DNA of 64,000 bases, taken from the NCBI RefSeq assembly GCF_042687825.1, contig NZ_JBHUQE010000002.1, forward strand, positions 1 through 64,000, read 5' to 3'. The stretch's first letter is position 1. Every line of letters begins with the position of its first letter. The stretch is from Sedimentitalea sp042687825. GTDB lineage: Bacteria; Pseudomonadota; Alphaproteobacteria; Rhodobacterales; Rhodobacteraceae. The notes below the pieces were generated by a model. The model was not told where the DNA came from. It did no database searches and was given only the letters and a program-made list of their open reading frames with translations. The position numbers and the translations under genes are program-made. Shown piece by piece: positions 34,179 through 43,190 of the stretch.

Positions 34179-35636
34179 ATGCCCCTAAATCTCATCGAAT
34201 CCGCATGGATTCCAGTGCTTTGCAATGATGGATCGCGTCGGATTATCGCGCCGTGGCAGATGGCCGAGGCCGATATCCTGCGCCCCGACTGGCCACGCGC
34301 CGATCTCAACCTGGGCTGTCTCGAATTGCTGATCGGGCTGGTCTATCTGGCCGATCCGCCCGTCGATATCGAGGATTGGGATGCCCGCCGCGACGGCGAT
34401 CCGGTGCGGTTGCGCGAAAAGCTTGGGCCTTTTGCACCGGCCTTTGATCTGCTGGGCGATGGTCCGCGTTTCTTGCAGGACCTGGAGCCGCTGGACGGAA
34501 CACCCGCCCCCGTGGACATGTTGTTCGTTGACAGTGCCGGCGGCAATACCGCGCGGAACAATGCCGACCTAATGGTGCATCGCGGACGCTATCCGTCGCT
34601 CGACGTTGCCACCGCTGCCATGGCGCTGTTCACCTTTCAGGCCCATGCGCCGTCGGGTGGCGCAGGCAACCGCACCTCGATGCGCGGCGGCGGACCGATG
34701 GTGACGCTTGCCGATCCGCAGCAGGACCTCTGGTCGCTGGTCTGGGCCAACGTGCCCGAGGGAAAACCTGGCAGGATCGAGGAACTGCCATGGATGCGCC
34801 CCACTTGCGTTTCCGACAAGAAACAGGAGGTGCACCCGCCAGAGGGGCGTGTCTTTTCGACCGAAGCTTTCCTTGGCATGCCGCGCCGGTTGCGGCTGAT
34901 CGAAAAGGAGGGCGCGATCACAGGGGTAATCCAGAAACCCTGGGGCACGAATTATGCGCTTTGGAAGCACCCGCTCAGTCCACATTACCGGCAGAAGGCC
35001 GGACAGAGCTGGCTGCCGAAACATCCGCGCGCCGGGCATTTCGGCTTTCGCAACTGGGTCGGCGTGATCGTCAATGGCGAAAAGGACACCTTGACCGAAT
35101 TGGCGCGTTGTCTGAGGGACGGTCAGCAGCGGGGCGGCCAGGCGGTGCTGGTCGCAGGGTGGTCCATGGACAACATGAAGCCGCGCGATTTCATCTGGTC
35201 TGAACAGCCGCTGGTCGATCTGTCCCTCGACGCTGAATTGCGGGTGATCGGAATGATCGAGGCAGCCGAGGCTGCGGGGGTCGCCCTGCGCGCGGCGCTG
35301 GCTCCGGTGCTGGCCGAAGGTGAAAGCCGCGAGGCCGAGCGCGAAGCCTTTTACCTTGATGCCGAGCCCGCCTTTCTGCGCCAGGTGCAGTCGCTTGCGG
35401 CGAAAGGCGACCAACGCGCGGAATGGCTTGATCATCTTCGTGACGTGGCCTTGCGGCGTTTCGGGGCGCTGGCATTTGACGGGTTGGACCGCCGGCCGAC
35501 GCGCGAAATTGGCGCAATCGTCAACGCGCATCGCAATCTTCAATCCAGTTTTCGGGGCTACGGAAAATTCGGCGGTCAGATGTTCGATGCCCTGGGTTTC
35601 GATCGTCCGACCGGCAAGAAGGGAAAAGCGGCATGA
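34179..35636 (+). CDS. casA: Type I-E Cascade large subunit Cse1 (CasA/Cas8e)
   Basis: 485 residues, close to the 500-residue family norm. The family start NLIESAWIPVLCNDGS is clear, followed by LELLIGLVYLADPP and a GGNTARNNADLMVHR-type loop (L1 region). The C-terminal four-helix bundle includes FYLDAEPAFLRQVQSLAAKG. Cse1 recognises the PAM and starts R-loop formation. The stop overlaps the cse2 start (ATGA). Confidence 0.93.
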   Translation: MPLNLIESAWIPVLCNDGSRRIIAPWQMAEADILRPDWPRADLNLGCLELLIGLVYLADPPVDIEDWDARRDGDPVRLREKLGPFAPAFDLLGDGPRFLQDLEPLDGTPAPVDMLFVDSAGGNTARNNADLMVHRGRYPSLDVATAAMALFTFQAHAPSGGAGNRTSMRGGGPMVTLADPQQDLWSLVWANVPEGKPGRIEELPWMRPTCVSDKKQEVHPPEGRVFSTEAFLGMPRRLRLIEKEGAITGVIQKPWGTNYALWKHPLSPHYRQKAGQSWLPKHPRAGHFGFRNWVGVIVNGEKDTLTELARCLRDGQQRGGQAVLVAGWSMDNMKPRDFIWSEQPLVDLSLDAELRVIGMIEAAEAAGVALRAALAPVLAEGESREAEREAFYLDAEPAFLRQVQSLAAKGDQRAEWLDHLRDVALRRFGALAFDGLDRRPTREIGAIVNAHRNLQSSFRGYGKFGGQMFDALGFDRPTGKKGKAA

Positions 35637-36139
35637 GCGAAGAAAAGCAGAGTGTCGGCGGCATTGTTCTGGGCTGGTGGTCCAGCAGGATCGGCAATCG
35701 CGACATTGCCGGGAACAGGGCGCTGGCGGCCAGGTTGCGCAGAGCCGGCCGCGTCGAAGTGCTGGCCGAGCGCGCGGTTATCGATTTCGCCGGACAACTG
35801 GGCATTGGTGCCGGCAGCGAACGGCTGCAACGCTTTGTTGCAACTGTTCGCCTTTTGTCCGAGGTGCGCGCCCATGGGGGCAGAACGCTGGCGCGTCGTA
35901 TCGGCGGTGGCGATCCGCTGGTGTCCGAATTGCGGTTTCAGCGGCTCTTGCGGGCCGAGGGCGACGAGTTCGAAGGCCTGATGCGACGCGCGATCCGCAT
36001 GGTGCCCGACCGCAAATGCAATGTCGCGTCGCTGGGGGCGGACCTGCTGTTTTGGGACGCACCTGTCCGCCAGCGATGGTGTTTCGAATATTTCGGCGCC
36101 GAGGCGCCCGCAAACAATTTCAAAGAGAGCCAGAAATGA
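35633..36139 (+). CDS. casB: Type I-E Cascade small subunit Cse2 (CasB)
   Basis: 168 residues, an all-helical protein with the family start VLGWWSSRIGNRDIAGNRAL (AxLRRA-type follows) and the FQRLLRAEGDEFEGLMRRAIRM helix. Two copies per Cascade stabilise the displaced DNA strand. It is overlapped by ATGA at both ends. Confidence 0.9.
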   Translation: MSEEKQSVGGIVLGWWSSRIGNRDIAGNRALAARLRRAGRVEVLAERAVIDFAGQLGIGAGSERLQRFVATVRLLSEVRAHGGRTLARRIGGGDPLVSELRFQRLLRAEGDEFEGLMRRAIRMVPDRKCNVASLGADLLFWDAPVRQRWCFEYFGAEAPANNFKESQK

Positions 36140-37200
36140 CCACATTCATCCAGTTTCACAGCCTGACCCGTTATGGTCTGTCCAATCCCAACCGCGACGA
36201 TCAGGGTCGCCCAAAGCAGGCGATGATCGGCGGCAGCCCGCGGTTGCGCATGTCTTCGCAATCGGTCAAGCGCGCGTTGCGGGAAAGCGCCTTTTTTGCG
36301 CTAGACCTGGGCGGCAACAGGGGCATCCGCACCAAGCGGCTGCACGATCATCTGCTGGACCGCCTGATCGCTGCGGGTCAGGCAGAGGCAACGGCCGCCG
36401 AGATTGCCGAGCAGGTCGCGGGTGTCTTTGGCAAGCTTGACGCTCCGGCCAAAGGGGAACGGCGTCGCCATGCCACAACGCTGGCCTTCATCTCGCCCGA
36501 GGAGTGGGCCTTTGCCGAAGAGCTTGCCGACAAGGCCGCGGCAGGCGAGGCGCTTCCCGACAAGAAGGCGCTGACCAAGCTGATCCTGCGCCGGGCCGAT
36601 GGCGCGGTGGATATCGCCATGTTCGGGCGGATGCTGGCGGACAATGCCGACTATAACCGCGAAGCCGCGGTACAGGTCGCCCATGCCTTTACCACGCATG
36701 CCGCACAGATCCAGGAAGACTGGTATTCTGCGGTCGACGACCTCAACAAGAAGGAAGAAACCGGCGCTGGCCATCTGGGCGAAACCGGGTTTGGCTCGGG
36801 TATCTATTATCAATATGTCTGCGTGAACGCCGATCTGCTGATCGAAAATCTTGCCGGCGACAAGGAACTGGCCGCCAAGGGCGGCGAGGCGCTGACGCAG
36901 GCCCTCGCGCTGGCCACGCCACGCGGCAAGCAGAACAGTTTTGCCCATCATCCTCACACCGAATATCTGCTGGCCGAGGTCGGCCCGCAGACTCCGCGTG
37001 ACCTGTCGGGGGCGTTTTTCGCGCCGGTGCATGGACAACCCTGGTTTGAAACCTCGGTGGAGGCGCTGCACAAGACGCGCGCCGACCTGGACGCGGCCTA
37101 CGGGCCGAGCTGTGCGGAGCACCGGCTGATGCAGGTTGGCCAAGGCGGGACGCTTGCCGATATCGTGGCCTTCGTCGGTGACACGATCCGGGGGCTGTAA
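36136..37200 (+). CDS. cas7: Type I-E Cascade backbone subunit Cas7 (Cse4/CasC)
   Basis: 354 residues from ATG 36136 (MTTFIQFHSLTRYGLSNPNR). The frame is open upstream inside cse1/cse2, but the family start is unmistakable. RRLRMSSQSVKRALRES-type and YYQYVCVNADLL segments are typical, with PRGKQNSFAHHPHTEYLL near the C-terminus. Six copies coat the crRNA spacer. Confidence 0.95.
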   Translation: MTTFIQFHSLTRYGLSNPNRDDQGRPKQAMIGGSPRLRMSSQSVKRALRESAFFALDLGGNRGIRTKRLHDHLLDRLIAAGQAEATAAEIAEQVAGVFGKLDAPAKGERRRHATTLAFISPEEWAFAEELADKAAAGEALPDKKALTKLILRRADGAVDIAMFGRMLADNADYNREAAVQVAHAFTTHAAQIQEDWYSAVDDLNKKEETGAGHLGETGFGSGIYYQYVCVNADLLIENLAGDKELAAKGGEALTQALALATPRGKQNSFAHHPHTEYLLAEVGPQTPRDLSGAFFAPVHGQPWFETSVEALHKTRADLDAAYGPSCAEHRLMQVGQGGTLADIVAFVGDTIRGL

Positions 37201-37886
37201 TGCGCCCATATCTGATCTTTACGCTGACCGCCGCGCTCGGGTCGATGGGCGAACTGGCGGGTCATGAACGGCGTGGCACGCTGTTGTGGCCGGGCCGGTC
37301 GGCCATCCTCGGTCTGCTCGGCGCGGCCTGCGGCATCCGTCGCGGCGGCGATTTCTCGCGGCTGGACAGGCTGTCGCTCGCGGTCGCGATCTTTGACGAA
37401 GGGCAGGCTTTGCGCGACTATCACACCTATCAGACCATTCCTTCGGCGGCCGTTAAGGCACCGAATTCGCGCCCCGAGGCGCTGATCGCCGCGGGGCTGC
37501 GCAGCAACACCGCGATCACGTTGCGCGACTACCGCTGCACCCCGCTATACGGCATCGCGTTGTGGTCCGATGACGACGCGCCACTTGAACCTTTGCGCGA
37601 TGCGCTGCGCCGGCCGGCCTTCACCCTCTATCTCGGACGCAAGGCCTGCCCGCTGGCGGCACCGCCGGGGGCGCAGGTGATCGAGGCGCACACGCCGCAG
37701 GACGCTTTGCAGCATCTCAACCTGCCGGCCTGGCGCAAATACGCGCGGGCGCACCGTCTGGTGCGCGATGCCGCCACGGGCGAGGTTGTCCATGATCTGC
37801 CGCTTGACCGTCTCAAATGGCATTTCGCCCCGCGATCCGTCGCCATCGACCGGGTCGATATCGCCCCTTCGGAGGGGGCATCATGA
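37200..37886 (+). CDS. cas5: Type I-E Cascade subunit Cas5 (CasD)
   Basis: 228 residues. A RAMP protein of the Cas5e type (LTAALGSMGELAGHERRGTLLWPGRSAILGLLGAACGI; DYHTYQTIP; TLRDYRCTPLYGIAL). It caps the 5' handle of the crRNA in Cascade. Its ATG shares a base with the cas7 stop (TAATG). Confidence 0.93.
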   Translation: MRPYLIFTLTAALGSMGELAGHERRGTLLWPGRSAILGLLGAACGIRRGGDFSRLDRLSLAVAIFDEGQALRDYHTYQTIPSAAVKAPNSRPEALIAAGLRSNTAITLRDYRCTPLYGIALWSDDDAPLEPLRDALRRPAFTLYLGRKACPLAAPPGAQVIEAHTPQDALQHLNLPAWRKYARAHRLVRDAATGEVVHDLPLDRLKWHFAPRSVAIDRVDIAPSEGAS

Positions 37887-38554
37887 GCCTGTATCTGTCC
37901 CGCCTGGAAATCGCCTCCAACCCCTCGACCCGGGCGCTGTCGCGTCTCATCTCGCCGGATGAGGCCGGCGCCCGGCGCGGCGCCCATCACCGGCTGATTT
38001 GGACTGCCTTTGCCGATCATCCCGGCCGCCAGCGCGATTTCCTCTGGCGCGAGGAGGGGCGGGGCATCTTCCTGACGCTGTCGGCGCGCCCGCCGAAGGC
38101 CCTGGACCTGTTCCGGCACCCCGATGTCAAGCCCTTTGACCCGCAGCTCGCACCCGGCGACCAATTGGCCTTTTGCCTGCGCGCCAATGCAACCCGCAGC
38201 CGCAAGGGGGCAGGGCGGGTCGATGTGGTGATGGATGCACTGCACGCTCTGCCGAAGGATGAGCGGGCCGAAGCGCGCGGGGAGGCTGCGCAGCGCGAGG
38301 GTGCCGCCTGGCTTGCGCGACAGGGACAGGATGCAGGCTTTCGGCTGCAGGAATGTACAGTCGAAAGCTATGCCACCGAAACGCTCCCCGAATATCGCGG
38401 TCCGCGCAAAGGCGCGCCGCGTTTCGGCATCCTCGACATCCGGGGGCAGTTGGAAATCACCGACGCTGACCGTTTTCTCACGCGCCTTGTGCAAGGCTTC
38501 GGCCGGGCCAAGGCGTTTGGCTGCGGTCTCATGCTGATCCGGCGCGCCGGATGA
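37883..38554 (+). CDS. cas6e: crRNA-processing endoribonuclease Cas6e (Cse3/CasE)
   Basis: 223 residues from ATG 37883, which overlaps the cas5 stop (ATGA). Features are MSLYLSRLEIASNPSTRA, the catalytic-region AHHRLIWTAF with His near residue 33, and the glycine-rich C-terminal loop FGRAKAFGCGLMLI. It cuts the repeat hairpin and stays bound to the 3' handle in Cascade. Confidence 0.93.
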   Translation: MSLYLSRLEIASNPSTRALSRLISPDEAGARRGAHHRLIWTAFADHPGRQRDFLWREEGRGIFLTLSARPPKALDLFRHPDVKPFDPQLAPGDQLAFCLRANATRSRKGAGRVDVVMDALHALPKDERAEARGEAAQREGAAWLARQGQDAGFRLQECTVESYATETLPEYRGPRKGAPRFGILDIRGQLEITDADRFLTRLVQGFGRAKAFGCGLMLIRRAG

Positions 38555-39492
38555 GCAGCGGGCCGCCCGGCCTGAAGCCGCCAAAACCCATCCCTCTCAA
38601 GGATCGCGCCTCGCTGGTCTTTGTCGAACGTGCCCAACTGGACGTGATCGATGGCGCTTTCGTCGCGGTCAATGCCGATGGCACGCGCACCCAGATTCCG
38701 GTCGGCGGGCTGGCCGGGATCATGCTGGAACCCGGTGCCCGGATCAGCCATGCCGCAGTGGCGCTGGCCGCGCGTGTCGGCACGCTGATCACCTGGGTGG
38801 GCGAGGGCGGCGTGCGGCTCTACTCGGCCGGACAGCCGGGCGGGGCGCGGTCCGATCGGCTGCTCTGGCAGGCCGCCATTGCGCTGGACGATGCCGCCCG
38901 GCTCCGCGTCGTGCGCAAGATGTTCGAGTTGCGCTTTGGCGAGGCGGCCCCTTCGCGCCGCTCGATCGATCAGTTGCGCGGCATCGAAGGCGTGCGCGTG
39001 CGCGAGACTTACGCCCTGCTCGCGCGCCAGCATGGCGTGGATTGGCGCCGCCGTGCCTATGATCCCAGCGACTGGGAGGCCGGCGACGTTCCCAATCGTT
39101 GCCTTTCCGCCGCCACAGCATGTCTGCACGGTCTCAGCGAAGCGGCGGTATTGGCCGCTGGCTATGCCCCGGCGATCGGCTTTCTGCACAGCGGCAAGCC
39201 GCGATCCTTCGTCTATGATATCGCCGACCTCTACAAGCTCGAGATCGTGGTGCCCGAAGCGTTTCGCATCGCCGGCCAGGCGGCCAGGGGCAAACTCGAC
39301 ATGTCGCCGGATCGGGCGGTTCGTCTGGCCTGCCGCGATGTGTTCCGAAAGACCGGGTTGCTGAACCGGATCATCCCCACGATCGAAGAGGTGCTGTCCG
39401 CCGGCGCAGTGCCGCGCCCCGATCCCCCGCCCGAAGCGATGCCGGTGGCATTCGAAGAGCCGAAATCCGATGACGGGGGACACCGCACATGA
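38551..39492 (+). CDS. cas1: CRISPR adaptation integrase Cas1 (type I-E)
   Basis: 313 residues. Active-site elements are VRVRETYALLARQHG (Glu), IGFLHSGKPRSFVYDIADLYK (His and Asp). The start region LKPPKPIPLKDRASLVFVERAQL is typical of Cas1e. With Cas2 it integrates new spacers at the leader end. It overlaps both neighbours by four bases. Confidence 0.95.
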   Translation: MSSGPPGLKPPKPIPLKDRASLVFVERAQLDVIDGAFVAVNADGTRTQIPVGGLAGIMLEPGARISHAAVALAARVGTLITWVGEGGVRLYSAGQPGGARSDRLLWQAAIALDDAARLRVVRKMFELRFGEAAPSRRSIDQLRGIEGVRVRETYALLARQHGVDWRRRAYDPSDWEAGDVPNRCLSAATACLHGLSEAAVLAAGYAPAIGFLHSGKPRSFVYDIADLYKLEIVVPEAFRIAGQAARGKLDMSPDRAVRLACRDVFRKTGLLNRIIPTIEEVLSAGAVPRPDPPPEAMPVAFEEPKSDDGGHRT

Positions 39493-39764
39493 TGGTCGTC
39501 GTGGTTTCCAACGCGCCGCCCAGGCTGCGCGGCCGGTTGGCGGCATGGCTGGTCGAGCTGCGGGCCGGCGTCTATGTCGGCGACTATTCCGCCCGAACGC
39601 GACAGATGATCTGGCAGCAGGTCCTGGGCGGTCTCGATCAGGGGGATGCGATCATGGTCTGGAAAGCGCCGACCGATCAGGGCTATGAATTCCAGACAGC
39701 CGGGCGCAACCGGCGCATGCCCGTCGATTTCGATGGCCTCAAGCTCGTGGCATTCCGGAACTGA
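39489..39764 (+). CDS. cas2: CRISPR adaptation protein Cas2 (type I-E)
   Basis: 91 residues, the Cas2e (CasF) form with MVVVVSNAPPRLRGRLAAWL, VYVGDYSARTRQMIW and the C-terminal Lys/Phe tail. It bridges two Cas1 dimers in the spacer-integration complex. It is the last cas gene; the array leader begins directly after its stop. Confidence 0.94.
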   Translation: MMVVVVSNAPPRLRGRLAAWLVELRAGVYVGDYSARTRQMIWQQVLGGLDQGDAIMVWKAPTDQGYEFQTAGRNRRMPVDFDGLKLVAFRN

Positions 39765-39857
39765 AGGCTCTGCCGACCTGTTTCTGATCAGCGTCGTTGC
39801 GCTGGTACGTTCTTTGACATTGCGAAAAATTCGGTGGATCAATGGGTTCCACAAAGA
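39765..39857 (+). promoter_or_regulatory. CRISPR leader
   Basis: 93 bases between the cas2 stop and the first repeat. The second half is AT-rich (TTTGACATTGCGAAAAATTC) and ends in GTGGA-N9-TCCAC followed by AAAGA. It should carry the array promoter and the spacer-integration anchor. Leader identity is supported because the far-end repeat (42357) is the degenerate one. Confidence 0.75.
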
Positions 39858-40772
39858 CCGTTCCCCGCCCACGCGGGGATGAACCGTGGCTGCCGTGCAT
39901 GTCACAGGGCGTTCGGCGCCGTTCCCCGCCCACGCGGGGATGAACCGGCGGCCTATAACTGGGTCAATGGGTCAGCCTGCCGTTCCCCGCCCACGCGGGG
40001 ATGAACCGTTTGGGCGCGCTGCCGGGTGGCCAGCGGATCGCCGTTCCCCGCCCACGCGGGGATGAACCGTGGTTCGGCGCGGTGTTTTTACATTGCCGAA
40101 GCCGTTCCCCGCCCACGCGGGGATGAACCGCCAGCACCGTGATTGGCGGATTGATCAGTACCCCGTTCCCCGCCCACGCGGGGATGAACCGCGTGAAGTA
40201 CGCGTTCCACTCACGCACTTCAGCCGTTCCCCGCCCACGCGGGGATGAACCGATGACATCGAAAGAAACAACGATTGGCGTGCGCCGTTCCCCGCCCACG
40301 CGGGGATGAACCGCGCTGCGGGGAAACGCCGAAACCCGCGCGCGACCGTTCCCCGCCCACGCGGGGATGAACCGGATCCGCAATAGCTTCATGCAGCCGG
40401 ATGCGACCGTTCCCCGCCCACGCGGGGATGAACCGCCCGCCAGCCGCCCGTCGCCTTCCTGAATGTCCCGTTCCCCGCCCACGCGGGGATGAACCGTTGG
40501 CAGGGCAACTGATGCAGCAGGGGCTGTTCCGTTCCCCGCCCACGCGGGGATGAACCGGATGCGAGGGCATATGCCTTGAGTTCGGAGCGCCGTTCCCCGC
40601 CCACGCGGGGATGAACCGGCATGAACATGCCGCGTATAAACAAACCCGTGCCGTTCCCCGCCCACGCGGGGATGAACCGGCGGCACGGGTTGCTGGGCGA
40701 TCCATGCGTCCCCGTTCCCCGCCCACGCGGGGATGAACCGGTCACGTGCCGGTTGCGAGACATGCCGTGGAA

Positions 40773-41016
40773 CCGTTCCCCGCCCACGCGGGGGTGAACC
40801 GGGCATCAGAAAGTCAAAGACACTTCCGACCAACCGTTCCCCGCCCACGCGGGGGTGAACCGGGCATCAGAAAGTCAAAGACACTTCCGACCAACCGTTC
40901 CCCGCCCACGCGGGGGTGAACCGGGCATCAGAAAGTCAAAGACACTTCCGACCAACCGTTCCCCGCCCACGCGGGGGTGAACCGGGCATCAGAAAGTCAA
41001 AGACACTTCCGACCAA
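40773..41016 (+). repeat. Four tandem copies of one repeat-spacer unit (family A)
   Basis: Repeats 16-19 all carry G in place of A (GGGGGTGAACCG) and each is followed by the same 32-base spacer, beginning GGCATCAGAAAGTC. Repeat 20 returns to the standard form. Co-duplication of a mutant repeat with its spacer shows amplification of a whole unit rather than repeated acquisition. Confidence 0.95.
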
Positions 41017-41259
41017 CCGTTCCCCGCCCACGCGGGGATGAACCGTGCCCGCCCTTTTTGTCCGTGCGGGCGAGCAGCCGTTCCCCGCCCACGCGGGGAT
41101 GAACCGGGCATCAGAAAATCAAAGACACTTCCGACCAACCGTTCCCCGCCCACGCGGGGCTGAACCGATGGACGGGCAGGGGATCGACCCGTCGATGCCC
41201 GTTCCCCGCCCCCGCGGGGATGAACCGAGCATCAGAAAATCACAGACACTTCCGACCAA

Positions 41260-41442
41260 CCGTTCCCCGCTCACGCGGGGATGAACCGGGCAGCAGAAAA
41301 TCAAAGACACGTCCGACCAACCGTTCCCCGCTCACGCGGGGATGAACCGGGCAGCAGAAAATCAAAGACACGTCCGACCAACCGTTCCCCGCTCACGCGG
41401 GGATGAACCGGGCAGCAGAAAATCAAAGACACGTCCGACCAA
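41260..41442 (+). repeat. Three tandem copies of a repeat-spacer unit (family A variant)
   Basis: Repeats 24-26 share a CGCTCACG variant (T for C) and each is followed by an identical spacer beginning GGCAGCAGAAAATC. That spacer differs from the single copy at 41107-41138 at two positions. Repeat 27 is standard. Confidence 0.95.
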
Positions 41443-41685
41443 CCGTTCCCCGCCCACGCGGGGATGAACCGAGGTTGGGCTAGGTCTCACCTGCGCCGTG
41501 CCTCCGTTCCCCGCCCACGCGGGGATGAACCGATGGACGGGCAGGGGATTGACCAGTCGATGCCCGTTCCCCGCCCACGCGGGGATGAACCGGCCGGTCA
41601 CAGCTATGCGCTGAATTGCCAGACCCGTTCCCCGCCCACGCGGGGATGAACCGTTCCCCTTGACAGCATCGACTGCACAGGGCGG

Positions 41686-41929
41686 CCGTTCCCCGCCCAC
41701 GCGGGGAGGAACCGCTCTGGATCAAGTCGAACGGACTGGAGATGAGCCGTTCCCCGCCCACGCGGGGAGGAACCGCTCTGGATCAAGTCGAACGGACTGG
41801 AGATGAGCCGTTCCCCGCCCACGCGGGGAGGAACCGCTCTGGATCAAGTCGAACGGACTGGAGATGAGCCGTTCCCCGCCCACGCGGGGAGGAACCGCTC
41901 TGGATCAAGTCGAACGGACTGGAGATGAG
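41686..41929 (+). repeat. Four tandem copies of a repeat-spacer unit (family C)
   Basis: Repeats 31-34 share GGGGAGGAACCG (G for T) and the same spacer beginning CTCTGGATCAAGTCG. A one-base variant of this spacer (CTCTGGATCAATTCG) sits behind a standard repeat at 42081-42112. Confidence 0.95.
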
Positions 41930-42421
41930 CCGTTCCCCGCCCACGCGGGGATGAACCGAGGCGCATTTGGCGCATGCGGTGCCGTTGGCGCCGTTCCCCG
42001 CCCACGCGGGGATGAACCGGGCGGCCAGTCGGTCGCCCGTCGCTTTTACGGCCGTTCCCCGCCCACGCGGGGATGAACCGCTCTGGATCAATTCGAACGG
42101 ACTGGAGATGAGCCGTTCCCCGCCCACGCGGGGATGAACCGGTTTATTCTGCATTTTTGTTCAGCAGCATCCTCCGTTCCCCGCCCACGCGGGGATGAAC
42201 CGGATTGCGGCGCAAGGCTCACAATATCCTCATCCCGTTCCCCGCCCACGCGGGGATGAACCGACAAATCGGACCTGGGATCGTGAATGCGCCGGCCGTT
42301 CCCCGCCCACGCGGGGATGAACCGTCGGTCACCATGAACCTTGCTGGTCAAAACCCCCGTTCCCCGCCCACGCGGGGGTCAAACAGCTAAACTCTTTGTC
42401 TCAAGGCCCCGGTCGCTCTTG

Positions 42422-42826
42422 CTATTGGATGCCATTGGCGCGCTGCAATGCCCTGACATAGCTGACGATGCCCTTGACATCGCCCTGTGTCAGCCCCGCG
42501 ACAGGTGGCATGTTTCCGAACGGCCAGTGGTGGCTCTGCACGCCATTCGCCACAGCCATCTGAAATGCATAATCCGCATGATGGCTGGGTTCGTAGAGCT
42601 TGTGAATAAATGGTGGCCCTGCGCCGTCTTTCCCCAAACCGTCTTCTCCGTGGCAAGCCGCACATTTTGCGTCAAACGCAATTTTGCCCAATGTTTCTGC
42701 CTCATTCAGAGGCGGAATATTGATCTCCGCTCTGGCGGGAACAGGGTGGGATGGCGGAGGGCGCATCCAGATCGCAACCGCTGCGACGACTGCAATGGCG
42801 GCAAACGCGGCAATGTATTTCTTCAT
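42422..42826 (-). CDS. Small membrane-anchored or periplasmic c-type cytochrome
   Basis: 134 residues. An N-terminal hydrophobic segment (YIAAFAAIAVVAAVAIW) is followed by a cytochrome c class I fold with the haem motif CAACH and a distal Met in PFGNMPPV; VKGIVSYVRALQ is the C-terminal helix. It is the last gene of the copper operon and may take electrons from the multicopper oxidase or cupredoxin; this is inferred. The stop lies 36 bases from the last CRISPR repeat, in convergent orientation. Confidence 0.88.
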   Translation of the reverse strand: MKKYIAAFAAIAVVAAVAIWMRPPPSHPVPARAEINIPPLNEAETLGKIAFDAKCAACHGEDGLGKDGAGPPFIHKLYEPSHHADYAFQMAVANGVQSHHWPFGNMPPVAGLTQGDVKGIVSYVRALQRANGIQ

Positions 42827-42894
42827 GTTCGGTTCCGTTTCAGATTTTTTCGCGCGGGCCGAGAGACCATCAAGGCCCGCGCGGGTATCAAAGG

Positions 42895-43176
42895 TTATTT
42901 CAATTCAATGACGGTCAGTTTGCCGTTCACCCGGTCTGCGACGAACTCGATGTTCTGACCTTCGGACATCTTTGAGATCATTTCCTCGTCGACGCGGAAC
43001 ACCATGGTCATCGCGGGCATTTCGAGATCAACGAGTTCCTCGTGAATGATTGTGACCTTGCCAGCCTTTTCATCGACCTTCTTCACCGTGCCCTTGGTGA
43101 AGGTTCCAGCCATCGCCACTGACAGCATGGCCGCCAGGATTGCCGCGGTTGCGGTGCTGATTTTCAGAAGTTTCAT
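42895..43176 (-). CDS. CusF-like periplasmic copper-binding protein
   Basis: 93 residues from ATG 43176 (MKLLKISTATAAILAAMLSVAMA signal peptide). The mature part has the CusF beta-barrel pattern with the copper-ligand Met pair in LEMPAMTMVFRV and a GQNIEFVADRVNGKLTVIEL ending. The Trp that caps Cu(I) in E. coli CusF is not seen. It ferries copper in the periplasm. It starts 14 bases after the cupredoxin gene. The frame is open 28 codons upstream, but that part has no signal peptide. Confidence 0.85.
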   Translation of the reverse strand: MKLLKISTATAAILAAMLSVAMAGTFTKGTVKKVDEKAGKVTIIHEELVDLEMPAMTMVFRVDEEMISKMSEGQNIEFVADRVNGKLTVIELK

Positions 43177-43190
43177 GTCCGATCCGATCC

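Larger units (their letters stand above)
39858..42385 (+). CRISPR. Type I-E CRISPR array, 42 repeats and 41 spacers
   Basis: 29-base repeats (CCGTTCCCCG...GATGAACCG, with a CCCCGC/GCGGGG hairpin and CCAC loop) recur every 61 bases with 32-base spacers. Two spacers (41168-41198 and 41533-41563) are 31 bases, so those steps are 60. I located every repeat start. The last repeat (42357) has a diverged 3' end, marking the trailer. Repeat orientation matches type I-E transcription on the plus strand. Of 41 spacers about 33 are distinct sequences falling into about 28 families, because several are duplicated exactly or with point changes. Repeat variants occur at 40773-40984, 41139, 41199, 41260-41410 and 41686-41897. 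Confidence 0.98.

Noticed and set aside
39964..42351. Several open frames across the CRISPR array encoding repeated SSPRGRGT or FIPAWAGNG units
   Set aside because: They are translations of the 29-base repeats, not proteins.
39858..42385. Self-targeting spacers
   Set aside because: Reading by eye I saw no spacer match elsewhere in the window; a computed search would be needed to exclude it.
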